A DNA stretch of 64,000 bases from Pyropia haitanensis (Eukaryota; Rhodophyta; Bangiophyceae; Bangiales; Bangiaceae): the NCBI GenBank assembly GCA_008729055.1, contig SDUX01000006.1, forward strand, positions 1,435,501 to 1,499,500. The letters are read 5' to 3'. This document shows, one piece after another, positions 23,909 to 36,125 of the stretch. The notes under the pieces are model-generated. The model saw only the letters and a program-made list of their open reading frames with translations. It was not told the origin of the DNA and made no database searches. The position numbers and the translations under genes are program-made. Each line of letters begins with the position of its first letter. Positions within the stretch are counted from its first letter, which is position 1.

Positions 23909-24593
23909 ATGGAAGCGGATAAGGACCCGGACGGAGGAGCGGCTGCTTCGGCTGCTGGTATGTTCTTGAGGGTTGCTGCTTGTCGTTGAATGCATGCTCT
24001 TCGTTTGGTATTCTTCCTCCTTTGCTGTGGGAGGCGTTGAAGACGTCCTTGCAGCTGCCGAGCGAGTGTCGCCACCTCACTGCGCGGTTGTGTGGGTGCG
24101 GTGCCGCTTCTTCGCGCCTGGGCGTGCCTTCTCGCATGCAGTACTCTCGGACACGAACGCTGACTGTGGTCTCTGGACTTGAGCCGCACCCGTAGTCACT
24201 CTTTTGCCATGTTTTAGCTCGTATATGTATTCTTTTTTCTGCTTTGGCACACGCGCCTTAGATGGCGGAGCTGGCTCAGCCCGTGGTGCGCATGACGATG
24301 TGTCATCTGGTGCAAAGCGCCTCCACATGCCGACGCCGATCGCAGCTGTTGAAGGTGGTGCACCGTCGTCGCCGCGAAAGAGGCGTGTCACGTCCACCTC
24401 CGGCGGAGATCAAGTGCTGTTCGTGTGCTTCTCCAGCAAGCATCTGACCGATGACGGAGCTGGCGCCCTTCGCTCCACGCAGTTCTTCGAGTCCCACCCT
24501 AGACTCGTGGTGGTGACCAACAGCGAGCTATCCCGCGTGCTACCTCCCTTTCTCCTGACTCGCGTCACAACAACGGCGCAGGAGCAGGGTTGA
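23909..24593 (+). CDS. Hypothetical protein, two exons with a 304-nt intron
   Basis: I do not recognise this protein. Exon 1 (23909-23957) reads MEADKDPDGGAAASAA and ends at a GTATGT donor. The intron ends in CTTAG at 24261, and exon 2 continues in matching phase as DGGAGSARGAHDDVSSGAKR. A basic patch SSPRKRRV that could be a nuclear localisation signal follows, then DQVLFVCFSSKHLTDDGAG and PRLVVVTNSELSRVLPPFLL. The frame closes at TGA 24593. Because another coding-like segment begins just downstream in a different frame, this stop may be intronic and the two may be one gene. Splicing is inferred from the strong donor and the phase match; no expression evidence exists in the sequence. Confidence 0.42.
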
Positions 24594-24602
24594 GAGATAT
24601 AG

Positions 24603-25150
24603 GGGATGGCCCGGCGGCTGTTGTAGCAGACGGCCGCGCGGCGGCTGCCATTGCGGACGTGCGCTTGGCCGACGCAGCTGTCGGCGTCGGAGGCGTTGGT
24701 GGTGGTGCTCACGGTGGCGCAGCGGCGCCGCGCTCCCCATCGCCGCGCCTCCCCGCGCCGCAGTCCCCGTCGCCGCCGCCGTCGTCGGCGTCCGCGCTGC
24801 CCGCGGCGGGTCGGGGTGGCGGCGGCGGTGGCGCCCTCCCTCGCGATGGGAGCAGCGACTGGGGGATGGGGCGCCGGGGCGGTGGAGGCGACGGTGGCGG
24901 CGGCGGTGGTGGCTGCGGCGGTGGGGGCGACGGCGGTGGCGGCGGTGGTGGCGGCGACGGCCACTCGCCCATCCCGACTGTGCCGGTGGTGGAGGACGAG
25001 GCGTTGGGGACGCTCGTGGGCATCGTGCGCGACCTGCCCTTTTTCAACGCGGAGGCGCGGCGCAGCTCCGCCGCCTCCTCCTCCCGGTCGCAGCCGCGGG
25101 GGTCGTTTCGCCCACCAGCAGGGATCTACCTGCCGGACGCGCTCGAGTGA
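24603..25150 (+). CDS. Hypothetical C-terminal coding segment, possibly the 3' exon of the preceding gene
   Basis: After an AG at 24601-24602 a frame opens as GDGPAAVVADGRAAAAIADV. It passes through Ser/Pro- and Gly-rich tracts and ends with a block of ordinary complexity: VVEDEALGTLVGIVRDLPFF, then a serine-rich stretch and PAGIYLPDALE before TGA 25150. No start codon of its own is convincing, so I read it as the last exon of the gene beginning at 23909. No family is recognised. The short hydrophobic-acidic patch LGTLVGIVRDLPFF could be an interaction helix. Confidence 0.35.
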
Positions 25151-27578
25151 GCGGGACGGCGGCCCGGCGGCGGCAAGGGGGGGGGGAGGGATTCAGGCTG
25201 GGCCAAACCAGATTGAGGGAGCGGTGGCTGCTGCGGCCGGCCGGCGCGGCACGAGGGGGCTCTTGTGCCCTTGGGGCGGCCGGGAAGCTGAGCGCCAGCG
25301 GAATCCAGCGCTGTGACGGACAGGCTCTGAATGGATACAGTATCCATCTGAACAGGACGGGGGCAGGTGGGCCCGACAAGCGCACGGACAGGGCAGTCGC
25401 GGGCGGGCGGGCGGGCGGGTGGGCGGTCGGGCGGGCGGGCGGGTCCGCCGCCGCCGCCGGTGACCACCCCACCGCCGCCGCCGTCCATGCCTGCAGAGCG
25501 GGATGGCGCGGGGGTGCGGGGCGCGGGACGCCGCCGCCGTCCGTCCTGTGCCCCCTCCTCCTCCTCCCTGCCCTCCCGTCGTCGCCATTGTGCCGTGTAC
25601 ACCGTGGCCGGCCACCCTCTGCTGCAGTGGCTACCGCCGCCGCCGCCGCCACCGCCACCGCCACCGCCGCCGCCGCCGCCACCGCCGCTGCACTCGCTGC
25701 TGCGGTACGTGCGGAAGTATCCGCGTGGGGGAGCGCGGGGGGTGGCAGTGGCCGCCACCGGCGGCGGCACCCCCGCCCGTGGCGGCGGCACGTGCCTGGC
25801 GGTGGTTCGGAGGCCGGTGGGCGCCGCGTGGGGAGGCGGGCGCCGTGGTTTTTTTTTTGGGCGGAAGGGCGGTACTGGCGGTGGCGGTGGCGTGGCCGGT
25901 AGCCGGTGGTGGCGGTGGTGGCGGGGGGGGTGGCGGTGGTGGTGGCGGCGGCGGGCTGCCCGCCGTGTGGTTGCCGTTGGCGGTTGGCCACGTGGTGATT
26001 GGGGATGGGCGGTGGGTGGCTGGGGGGGGGTGGCGGTGGCTGAGGACGCCGTGGGCGGGGGAAACGGCGCGTCGGCACCCGCGGGCGGGTGGAGCCTGGG
26101 CAGGGGCCAGGGCTAGCGGGACGGGTTGTTGGGCCGGCCGGTGGGTGACATCCCCATGCCAGGACAACCGGCGGTGCCCACCGTCGCCGCCGTCGACGGC
26201 CGCCCCGCCGCGCCAGCGCCCACCCCAACCAACCCCTCCACCCAACCGACGGCAACCAACCGCCACCAATCCCGCCACGACCCGGTTCTACGGTACAAGA
26301 GGACGAGGCGGGACCAGCCACGCGTCAACTGCGAAGCACGGTGGCGGCGGGGGGGGGGGGGGGGGGGGGGGGCGGGGGAGGAACCGCCCCCGTCGCCACC
26401 GCCCCACCACGCCCGCGGTGGGCGCCCACCCCCCCCCCCCCCCGTGGCGCTGCCCGACGGCGGCGGCGGCAGCGCCGTAGCGGGTCGGCACGCGTGCCCG
26501 CCGCCCATCGCGGCGGGTGCGGGCGGCAGACGCGGTGGCCAGCAGCGGCACGCAGACGGCCGGCCGCGGGCGGGTTGTGGTGGGAGGGGCGCGGGAGGGG
26601 GGGAGGGGCAGGGCGGGGTGGGCGGCGCACGCCGCGCGTCCCTCCCCGCCCAGCACGCGACCCCGTGGGAAACGAGAAGAAAAAAAAAGAGACGGCGCCA
26701 TTTGTTACGACAAACAACAACCCACCCGCACACCCACAAGACGAGGAAGGAAAAACTAGAAGAAAGAGGGGGGGGGAGGGGGGGAGGGCGCCCCGACACG
26801 CGTGGCGCCCCCCTCCCCCCCCCCCCCCGCCCCGCCACACACCCCGTGTGTGGCAGCCACGCCGCGGCGGTCGGTCGGCGGCGGCCGCGGGACGACCCCC
26901 GCGGCCGCGCGCACGCCACCGCCGCCACCGCGCAGCGTCGCGGACACGCAAAACGCAAACACAAGCCAACAAAGAGAGACGACGACGAAGGAAGAAGAAA
27001 GAAAAAAAAAACCACCCGCACGGCGGGGGGGCGGCGCCAAAAAGCCAAAGCGGCGCGCCGTCCCCCCACGGGTGGGAGGGGGGGGGGGGACGAGGGGGGG
27101 GGGGGGCGCGCCACAATGCAGGGCAGCCGCCCCCCCCCCCGCCCCCCGACAGGCAACCCAAATAACACAAGACAACAACACAAACGGGGGAAGGAAGAAC
27201 TCATGGGGGGTCGGCGAGGGGGGAGGAGGAGGAGGACACGGGCGGTACCCCGCCGGTACTCCCACCGGCGGGGAGCCATGCCCTTCCCCCACCCCCCCCC
27301 CCCCCCCCGGGGAGACCCCCCGGGGGGAACGGGCCCCCCATATTACGGGCCGACGGCAGCAGCAGGCAGGGAAGAAAAAACTTGGGCGCGCGGCCCAGCC
27401 GCCAGAGGCGATCCGGGGCGGGCGGCGCGGGGCGACTCGGGCAACAGGCTTTGGAAGCCGGGGGGGGGGGGTGGGGGGGGTGGGGCACGACGGAAGACCG
27501 GGGGTTGGTAGCGACGCGGGCGACACGGGGCCAACGGCACGGGGCGGGCCGTCGCGGGCGTGACCCGGCGGCGGGGCG
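25151..27578. other. Low-complexity region downstream of the MYB gene, no gene supported
   Basis: It contains (GCC)n/(GGC)n, GGT and GCGG-type repeats near 25400-25450, 25640-25690 and 25870-25960, and G runs near 26350. From about 26670 to 27200 the plus strand is markedly purine/A-rich with many AAGAA and GAAAA tracts. That is a pyrimidine-rich strand read on the minus strand. Frames on both strands are compositional only. Confidence 0.45.
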
Positions 27579-28261
27579 TTACAAGCCCTCGGCCATGAGC
27601 GCCACGTCGACGAGCTCGCTCTTGGGGTGCCCCCCCCCCATGGCGCTAAACATCATGTCCACCTCGGGCACCCGGTACAGGTGGTCAATGTCCTCGTCAA
27701 ACATGGACGGCAGCGCCACGTCGTCCACGCCGCCGCCGCCGGGGCCTTCCATGGACGATACCGCCGCCGCGGCGGCGGCCTCCATCCCTTCGAGCACCGT
27801 GTCGGGCACGGCCGTCGCGGCATCGTCAAACGGGAGCATCCACCCGTCGGCGGCGCCGTCCGCGGCCACCGCCGACGACGACGCTGGCAGCGGCAGCAGC
27901 GCCGGCGACGGGCCCGCCGTCTTGGCGCGGCCGCCCGACTCGGCGCCGCCGCCCGTGGTCACCGTCGGCGCGGCCGCCGCGGCGGCGGCGGCGGCGGCGG
28001 CGGCGTCCGCCTTGGGCGGCGAGCCCCCATACAGCGACGACAGCGAGATGGACGCGCACGACGCGGTCGGGTCGGCACACAAAAAGTCCACGCCCGCCGC
28101 GGCGGCGGCGGCCGCCGCCGCCGCTGCCGCCGCCGACGAGCCCGTCGGCGCCAGCGCGGGCGTGACCGGCGAGCCGACGGGCGGAAAAGCCGGCGGCGAG
28201 GCCGGCGTCGAGCCGGGCACGACGGGCAGCGGCAGCGGGACGGGCACGCCCACCGGCGCCG

Positions 28262-28296
<35 letters not shown>

Positions 28297-28586
28297 AGCG
28301 GCGCCGCCGCCGCGGCCGTGGCCGCCGCCGCCGCCCGCGACAGCGCCGCCGCCGCGTCGGCGGCAGACACGCCGCTCGTGACGGTGCGTGCGCCGGCGGC
28401 GCCCGCCGCCGCCGCCGTCATTGTCGTTGCCGGCGTTGCCGACGACGCGGCGGCCGCGGCCGCCGCCGCGGCCGCCGCGGCCACCACCGACAGCGGCGGC
28501 GGCGGCGAGCCACACCCCGACGTTGCGGTCTTTACCCGCCGCCCGCCCGGCGCGGCCGCCGCCGCCGTCGACGCCGACGCGGCGGC

Positions 28587-28627
<41 letters not shown>

Positions 28628-29593
28628 ACGACCCCGCCGCGGCCGGCCGCTCCCCCCCCCCCCCTGCGCGGGCCGCCCCACCCCCCGCCGCGCGTCGCGG
28701 TGGAGCTTGATCGCAAACTTTTGCGCGTGCGTGCGCACCTGCTTGGCGTTGCGGGTCTTGACGACCGCCGCGATGCGCGCGTAATTTTTGGGGCCACACA
28801 GGGCGACGCCGCGGAGGAAGGCGGCGTGCTCCGACTCGGACCAGTAGCGGGTCTTGCCGGCGCCGGCGGCACCCCCAGCGCCGCCGCCGCCGCCACCGCC
28901 GCCGCCGCTGCCGCTGCCACTGTGGCCACCCGCCAGCCCGTCGCTGGTGCGGGAGCTCCCACACGTCGACGATGGCGCGCCGCCCGCGACGGGCGGCAGC
29001 CCCGCACCGACGCCCGCCGGCCCGACCGCCGCGCCGGCTGGGAGCACCCCACCCGCCCGTGACGGCGGCACGCCAAGGGCGCCACCGTCACCCCCTCCCG
29101 TGGCGGCGACCGCCGCCGAGACGGGCACGTGGCGGCCGCCGAGGCCGCCGCCACCCATTGACGCGGCGGCGGCCGCGGCGGCGGCGGCGGCGGCGGCCGG
29201 ACCGAGCCGCCGTGCCAGCGCGTCGGCGCGGACCGACTCGGTGAGGAGCGCCGCCTCCAGCGCCGCAATCCGCCGGTGCTGCTCCTCAATCACCGCGTCG
29301 TAGGAGAGGTCCAGCGCGGCGGGCAGCCGCGCCGCCGCCGCCGCGCCCGCCGTGGTCGTCGTCGTCGTCGTCGCGGGCGCGCCGCCGCCGCCGCTGCTGC
29401 CGCTGCCGCTGCCGCCGCTGCCGCAGCCGCCGCTGCCGCTGCCGCTGCCGCTGCCGTCGACGCCGCCGCCGCCGACGCCGCCACACGCGCCGACGCCGTT
29501 GTCGCCGACGCTAAGCGCCGCGCACGCCGGCGGGGTGGGGAGGACCGACAGGGGCGACGCGGGACCCGGCGGCGGGCACCCGACGCGAGGCAT
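27579..29593 (-). CDS. SHAQKYF-class MYB-related transcription factor
   Basis: A single MYB/SANT repeat at about residues 248-295 reads TRYWSESEHAAFLRGVALCG, then NYARIAAVVKTRNAKQVRTH and AQKFAIKLHR. It has the third-helix THAQKF variant of the SHAQKYF signature of one-repeat MYB DNA-binding proteins, so a nuclear transcription regulator is expected. ATG 29593 (MPRVGCPPPG) is the first Met of the open frame after a C-rich leader. Residues about 97-125 (YDAVIEEQHRRIAALEAALL) form a coiled coil that may mediate dimerisation. The frame breaks just after the MYB repeat, in a 13-nt C run (28652-28664). The next frame carries the rest: poly-Ala and Pro tracts and an acidic, hydrophobic end (FDEDIDHLYRVPEVDMMFSA) that resembles an activation domain. 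The joined protein would be about 670 aa. The target genes are unknown. Confidence 0.88.
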
Positions 29594-32500
29594 CGTGGCC
29601 GCCGTGACGGACCCAACGAGGCGGACGAGGCCGGAAACGGGAGGAGGGGGGGCCGCGGGCGGGGCGGCGGCCGCCGGGGGGGGGCGACCCGTCGTCCGTG
29701 GGGGGCGCCGCCACACAGCCACCACCGCGTCGGCGGCGGCGGCGACAACCGCCAAGCGGGGCGCGATGCCGACGGGGACGGACGGCCGCGGACAACGTCG
29801 ACCGCGGATCGACCGGTCGAGGACGGGAACGGGAGCGCCAGCACGGCGTAGCGGACACGGCACGTCGCGTCGGTGGGACCGGCGGTGGCAGCCGAGATAT
29901 GCCGAGGTGCCGGCGGAATAACGGCCGACGCGGCGTTGGCGGTGCGAAGCGTGCGCGGGGGCGGAGGTGGGAGAGCGGCGCCCGGCCGCGACAGGGGTGA
30001 AGAGGGGGGGGTGTGGGGGGGTAAAAAGAGATGTCGAGTGCGCGCGCAGGCACACGGAAAAAGAACAGCGGACGCCGCGGGGGAGACGGGCAATGGTCCT
30101 TGCGCGCACGCGCCCGCACCGCCACACCTCAGCAACCACCCCCAACCCCCCGCGCCGCGCCGACCGACCGACGGAGATAAAAATCCCCGTAAGCGGGGCG
30201 TGGCCGCGGGTCCCCCCTGCCCCACACCCCCGCCGCGCCGAGGTATCGTGTGCGCACGGCACGGAGCTACAGGGTTCCCTGTGCCGACGCACCGGCGTGA
30301 AGTGTTTCTATATCAACCACGGGGGGGGGGGGAGAGGACGAGCGGGGGGGTGGGGGTGGGGGTGGGGGTGGGGGTGGGGGGGGGGGAGGTGGTGCCGGCG
30401 ATAGCGGCCGACGGGGGTCAGCTCAACCGATGATGGGAGGGGGTGGGGGAGGGCTGTGGCCGGGCTGGTCGTGAGGGGGGGGCGTCAGGAGTGGCGTTTG
30501 GGGGGGGGGGGGGTTATGCCACGGGTGATCGGCGCACTCGACGCCGTTGGTCTGCAGCTGGACGCACGCCGACGAGGGGCGGCCGCGGCCCGCACGCTCC
30601 CCCCCCCCCCCCCCGCCCCCTTGCCTGTTCGGTCGCGAGGGGCGCGCCGCCGCCGCGGGCCCGCCGGTCGGGGCCCCGTTGGCCACGCCACGGCCACTGG
30701 TGGCTGACGGTGGGGACAGGGCGCCGCGGCGCTCGGCCAGGCCGTCTCGGTCTCTCCGCGGGGCCCAGAGAGGGGGGGGGAGGTCAGCGGGCCCGCCTGT
30801 GGCCACGCGCCGCTCGTCGGCGTCGTGGACCCCCCCCCCCCCCGCAAAACCCCCCTCCGCCGGCACCCCGCATCCGCGCTACACCCGTCACAGACACCGC
30901 CCAGGGGGGGGGGTGGGTGTCTCGGGCGGGCCCCGCCCGCCGACGGCGGCGGGTGGCTGAGGCGGCGGCGGCCCGATTCGACTGGCCGGGCCCGGCCGGG
31001 AACCCCCCCAGAGGACCCTGGCACGGCACGGGTGGTACTTCCAGATAGACTTCATCGTCCACCGGTGCTGGTGCGGGGGGCGAGTGCCAGGGTGTCGTGG
31101 GCGTTCACGTCGGTGTGCCCTTTTGGTGGGGAAGGGGGTTGCGGCAGCGACCGTCAACGCTCCCCACCCCGCACCCCCCCCCCCCCCCTCAGACAGGTCG
31201 TGGGGGAGGGTGGTGGCGGCGTCGACGGTGCCAAGGGTTTCGTACGCCCTCGCCGCCAGATAGGCTGTGTATCCCCGGCAGAGCCCTACCCTGGGACCGC
31301 GACCGCTCATTGGCCACCGATCGGGCTAACCGGGGGCGGTTGAGAGATCCACAGCCGGCAATTCTCCCACCTGCGGTCCCCGCCGGGGCAGCGCGCCCGT
31401 CCAAAGCGGGAGGGGTGGAGGGGCGGAAGGCGGCGGGGGCGGAGCTCGACGGCAGCGCTTTTCGCCGCGTCGACAGACACAGCCCTCCCGCCTGTCTGCC
31501 GGTCCCCCCCGGCCGCGGCCGGCCTTTGCAAGACGCCGAGCCACCCACACGGGCTTTTGTCGATGCGGCGCACACACGAGACACTTGGGGGCGCGTACAA
31601 CGGATGGGCGACGGCGATCGGCAGAGTGCCCCCCTCCTCGTCGTGTCTCTCGTCGACAGCTGTGGCGAGCACCCCCCCCCCCCCGAAACCCCCACCCCCC
31701 TCCTCCTGAGCTGAACACAGTACAGTAGGCCAGGGTGGCCGGCCTCCCGCCCCTCGTCCCTTGTTCCGCGGGCAAACCAGACGCTGCCCAGACGTAGCCG
31801 CCAACGAGAGGCCCTCGGCGCGACAGGTGGGCCACCGCCGCGGAGAGCGGGCGCGTCGGGCAGGCGGCCGCCACGGCGCGGCCGCGCGGCCGGGAGGGGG
31901 GCCGCGGCCGGGTCTCCACGACGGGCGGCCGTGGCGGCCGCGACCGCGCAAGGCCCGCACGGCCGCCGACACTTGCAGATCTGCCAGCACCGGGGGGGCC
32001 CGTCGGCGGGTTTTCCCGGCCCACACGGCGGGGAGGATGGGCCAGTGGTATTGGCGGCAGACGAGGCGTCGGGTCCCAGCCCGCGGGGCCGGCGTGGGGG
32101 GGGGGCCACCAGCTGCTCGGCAGTGGGGCAACTGTCATACAGCGCCTAGAGCAGACCGACGTACGCCCACGGCTTCCCCTTCCATGGCTTGCTTGCAGGC
32201 GGGTGCCGGGGGGCTCGGAACAAAACCGTCGCTTTGAGCCCGCGGCCGCTCTGGCCGCACCCCCCTTCTCACGCGCGCCGCTCCGCCGCCTCGGTCCACC
32301 CGAATCAAAAACGCATCAGCCACACAAACGCGGCCCCCCGCGGCCAGTGTCCAGCTCGATGCAGCAGGGCCAGCCAGATTGACGGTTGAGCGGTGGCACG
32401 CGCCACCTGCCGCCGCGGCGTAGACGAAAAAAGACAAGCACACGGCGGGCGAAGAGGAGGCGCGGCGTCGGTGTCGTCTCGGCTCTGTGCCCAGCACCTC

Positions 32501-34495
32501 GGCCGCGGTCCAGGCGCACACTGTCACTGCGCCGCCGCCATCACTGCGGAGGTCAGGCGGCCACCGAGGCGGAAAAAACAGGCAGGCCGGGTGCGCGCGA
32601 CCAGGCCACGCGGTGGGGGGGCACGGCGGGCCCGGGTGCGCGCGCCGTGGCCAAGGCAACGGCCACGAGCTGGCCGTTGCGTGTGTCGTTCCGCACAGCG
32701 GGCGCGGCCACGGTCACGGCACGGCGGCCGCTGCACCTCCCCGCGCGGGGGGGGACGTGCGGCCGCGGCCGAGACACTGGGTGTGCGTGAGGGTCCTGGC
32801 GGCCACTCGAACGGGCGCGCGACCGAGATCTGACCGCCGCGGCGTGGTGCGGGATTTTGCGTGCCCGCGGCGGGGAGAGTGGGCAGCGCGTTGTCCGACC
32901 AAAAAAGTTGTCAGTTGTGAGGCTGGGCCACATCTGCATGCGCGTGTCCACGAGATGCTTCGATCCCGCGGGTGTGGAGCCGTCTCCACCACACAAGAGT
33001 GGGGCAATCTGAGGGGAACTTGCGCCCTGCTGCGGACCCCAACGTCAAACCACGCAATGGTTGAAATAAAGTATCTCGGGGGAAAAAATCTGGGAGTGAC
33101 TCGTTGCCAACCTCTGGTTGTTGATTGGATCTGAGACGATGCTTTCCCGCGGATCAATCCAGAGGGATGTGACTGGGCCCGTTTGATGAGGCATGGAGCC
33201 TTCTGGACCCTGCGGACTCCCCATCCAAAGTAGTCTGCCCAAACCTGCGGCGCTGGGGGAGCTGGCCACAGGGCGCAGCGCAACTCCTCCCCAGCCCACT
33301 TTGAATCCTGCTATTGTACTGTACACGGCTCGTTCCGGGGAGACTGGGCCGGTCTGTTCCGCAGAGCCAGAGGGGCAGAGGGTGGGTCACGGCAGAGGTG
33401 GCCGTGGGGGAGGAGTCCACGTCGAACGCCAGCGTGGTAGACCGGCTACAGCGGGGAGGCAGACCAACGGGGGGAAGCAAGAGGCCGATGGGGGGGACTC
33501 CGCACGCGGATGCAATGGGTGCGCTGATACACACGCTTCATGAACCGCTCGCGGGTTCTCTCACGCTGAGCGCAGGACGGGATGCGCGGTGGTGGCGAAG
33601 AGGAGGGCGATCGATGGTGCAACGGCCCAACTGGAGGCGGCACGTCGCCTCGTCCAGAGACGGGGAGTGCTCGAGCACCACGGGCAGAGGGCGCTGGGCT
33701 CGGCGCACGTCGGGTGCGCGCGACGGTGCTGACGGCGGCCGCGACTTCCCAGAGGCAGGCGTCGACCCCGAGGGAATTGCTTGGTAGCCATCCCTGCCAG
33801 GTTCCGCGAGGTGTTGTGCTTCCCTCTTGGTCGGCGCGCCGCCCAGATACAGGGCTGTGTGTTTTTCTAGTTTTATGAGTTGTGTGTCCTTCTAGTTGTG
33901 TGGAAGACGAACGATCAGAAAGCACGGGCAGGGCGGTTGTCCGCGTGTTGCAACATTCCGACGTGGTGCCCAACGCCCCTCAGTGTTTAGGCACTGGATG
34001 GGAGCTCGGTGGAGATCCATAAGCACAGAGGGAAGTGACACAGAAGAAAGCATGTTGCAAAGAGAGCAGCTCGTTCGTGCTGGCGATGGTGGGTGACACG
34101 TCAACGACGACAGAGTCTGGCCCGACGTGCCTGTTCGTGTCTCTCTGACTCTTGGGCGCCGTTCCGCGCTCATGCGGCTTGGATCCCTGCCAATAAGATG
34201 CGTCTGTTCTGACCTGTTGACCGCGCTCTGTTTGTGGGGGTGTCCAGCGAGCGACTGTCCCCACTCCTTCGACAGGCGGCCGTCGTGGCACCCTGTCGGT
34301 GGACAGCGCCGCAACCCCCCCCCCTCTCGCCTCTGCTGTGTTGCGCTCTTGCTACCCATCTCCCCCCCCCCCCCCCCCCCACCCCCCCCCCCTCATCCCC
34401 ATCTCATTTCCACCGCTCTGCCTGCGCCGCGCGCCGACGCCGCCCCCCCCCTCCTCCCCCCCCCCCTCCGTCCCCGGTGCTCCCCCCCCCCCACC
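29594..34495. other. Largest gap without a supported gene
   Basis: About 4.9 kb. The left part holds the 5' flank of the MYB gene and G runs. From about 31000 to 34300 GC is lower and homopolymers are fewer, yet no frame longer than about 300 codons resembles any family. An AATAAA occurs at 33064. Short frames such as 31189-32109 minus, 32487-33134 plus and 33446-33973 minus look non-coding (Cys/Arg/Pro/Ser scatter, mutual overlap). It could hold a degraded mobile element or a non-coding transcript, but I see no terminal repeats, transposase or reverse-transcriptase motif. The right end (about 34360-34495) is the C-rich leader of the phytol-kinase gene. Confidence 0.45.
30351..30380 (+). repeat. 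Hexanucleotide (TGGGGG)5 G-rich tandem repeat
   Basis: T residues at 30351, 30357, 30363, 30369 and 30375 give five perfect TGGGGG units, followed by a further G run and preceded by G runs at about 30321 and 30344. The strand could fold into G-quadruplexes. It lies in an intergenic stretch. Confidence 0.85.
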
Positions 34496-34908
34496 ATGGG
34501 CGGCCGCGACGGGCCCATTGGCGCCCTCTACCTCACGCTCCTCGCCGCCACGCTCACCGCCGCGCGGCGGCTGCGCCGCTCGGGCGCCCTCCCCGCCGCG
34601 GCGGTGCGCAAGGCCGTGCACGTTGCCGCGGGCGTGTCCCCGTCGGTGGTCATGGGCCTCGGCGCGTCGCGGGCGCTCGCGGTCGGCCTCCTCGGCGGCA
34701 CGCTCGCACTCAACACCGCCCTCTACGGCGCGTACCACTGGGGGGGGGGGGGGGGGCGCCGCCGCCGCCGCCGCCGCCGCCGCACCGCGGCGGCCGCCAC
34801 CCCTATGGGCGGCGCGGCCGCCGCTGCGGCGGCGGGCGGCGCGTCCGCCCACCCCGGGTCTGCCGACAGCGCCGTCGCGGGCGGCGTCGACGACCGCAGC
34901 GCGGATGG

Positions 34909-34945
<37 letters not shown>

Positions 34946-35540
34946 CGTGGCGGCAGCGACGGCGGCGGCGCGCCGCTGACGCGCGTCGCGGCGGCGGTGG
35001 CGGCCCCCTTTACCCACCCCGGCGACGCGCCCGGCATTGTCTACTTTGCCGCCGCCAACCTCGCCGTCGTCGCCGCGACGTACCACCCCCCCGGCGGCGG
35101 CGGCGGGCCGTTCCCCCCCCCCCCGGCCACCACCGGCCCGACATTGCCGCGGCGGCAACGCTGGCACTGGCGCTCGGCGACGCCGCCGCCGCCATCGTTG
35201 GCCGCGCGTGTGGCGTCCGCGGCGCGCCTGGCAGCGTGACGGCGCGCCTGTTGGGTGACAAGACCCCCGCGGGCTGCGCGGCCATGGCGGCGGTGACGGC
35301 GGGGGTGGTCGGGGGGGTGCTCGCGACGGTCGGCGCGCGGGGGGGGGCGCCGGTGGGGGGGGGGGGGGGGGGCGGCCGGGGGTGGCGGGGGGGGTGTTTG
35401 GCGGCGGCTTGGGGGGGGGGGGGGTGCGCTCGCTGGTCCTGGGGGGGGTCGCCGCGCTGGCCGAAGCAGCCGTGGGGGGGGGGGCGGACAACTTGGCCGT
35501 CCCGGCGGCGGTGGCGGCGGGGATGTGGGCGACCGACTGA
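34496..35540 (+). CDS. Phytol kinase / dolichol kinase-like integral membrane protein (VTE5/VTE6/SEC59 family)
   Basis: Proteins of this family phosphorylate isoprenoid alcohols at the membrane; the plastid members recycle phytol for tocopherol and phylloquinone. The start, ATG 34496, follows a long C tract. Early blocks are VRKAVHVAAGVSPSVVMGLG (the R-K-x-x-H motif) and further membrane helices. The core signature follows: LALALGDAAAAIVGRACG, then GDKTPAGCAAMAAV, matching the GDxxAxxxGRxxG and KT-x-x-G elements. The C-terminal block VAALAEAAVGGGADNLAVP corresponds to the family's E-x-x-x-x-x-x-DN-x-x-[IV]P. Three frames must be joined, with switches at a 12-nt C run (35113-35124) and an 18-nt G run (35355-35372); the stop is TGA 35540. 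An Arg-rich and Asp/Gly-rich insert interrupts the first half. Substrate (phytol, phytyl-phosphate, farnesol or dolichol) cannot be decided. Confidence 0.82.
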
Positions 35541-36125
35541 GGGGGGTGGGGTGGGTGGGGGAAGGGGGGGGGGGGGGGGAAGCGGCGCGGTTGGCGCCGA
35601 CCGCCGCGGCCGCCCCCCGCGGTATCGCGTGCGCCACGGCGGGGCGCGACGCCGGGTGTGGCGGCGGTGGCGGCGGCGGCGACGGCGGCGGCGGCGGCGC
35701 GTGCGCGCGTGGGCGGGTGGCCCGCGGGTGGCCGCGCGGCGGTGCGCCGCGACGGGACGGCGCGCGGCGTGGGGGCGGCGATGCGGCGCGCCCCCTGCGG
35801 GGTGCACGCGGTCTAGGGGGGGGGCTGCGGGGGTGACGCGACCGCGCCGCGGCTGCCTCCCGTCAGCCACGCTCCCTCCACAAGGCGCCGGTGGGACGCC
35901 GCCGCGGCGTGCGGACCGGGATGGACACCGGCAGCAAACGTGGGCGCACGCCATCGCGGGCGGCCGCTTGCGCGGCCGCCACCGCTACGCGCTACCCGCA
36001 GCGCGCCATAGATACCGCGTCGTGTAGGTGTACACGCACCACACCGTCAGTGCACTCTCCCGTCGGCGCGCCCGCCAGCCGACCCCCCCTCCCCCCCCGC
36101 TCCCCATCCACCGACGCGCTACCGC
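35541..36125. other. Convergent 3' region between phytol-kinase-like gene and NDC1
   Basis: 586 nt of very GC-rich DNA between two stop codons facing each other, with a G run near 35570-35579 and CGGCGG repeats. No frame or RNA structure is supported. It must contain both 3' ends. Confidence 0.5.

Noticed and set aside
31189..33973. Several 150-300 codon frames on both strands
   Set aside because: They overlap one another, carry scattered Cys/Arg/Pro typical of non-coding translation, and match nothing known.
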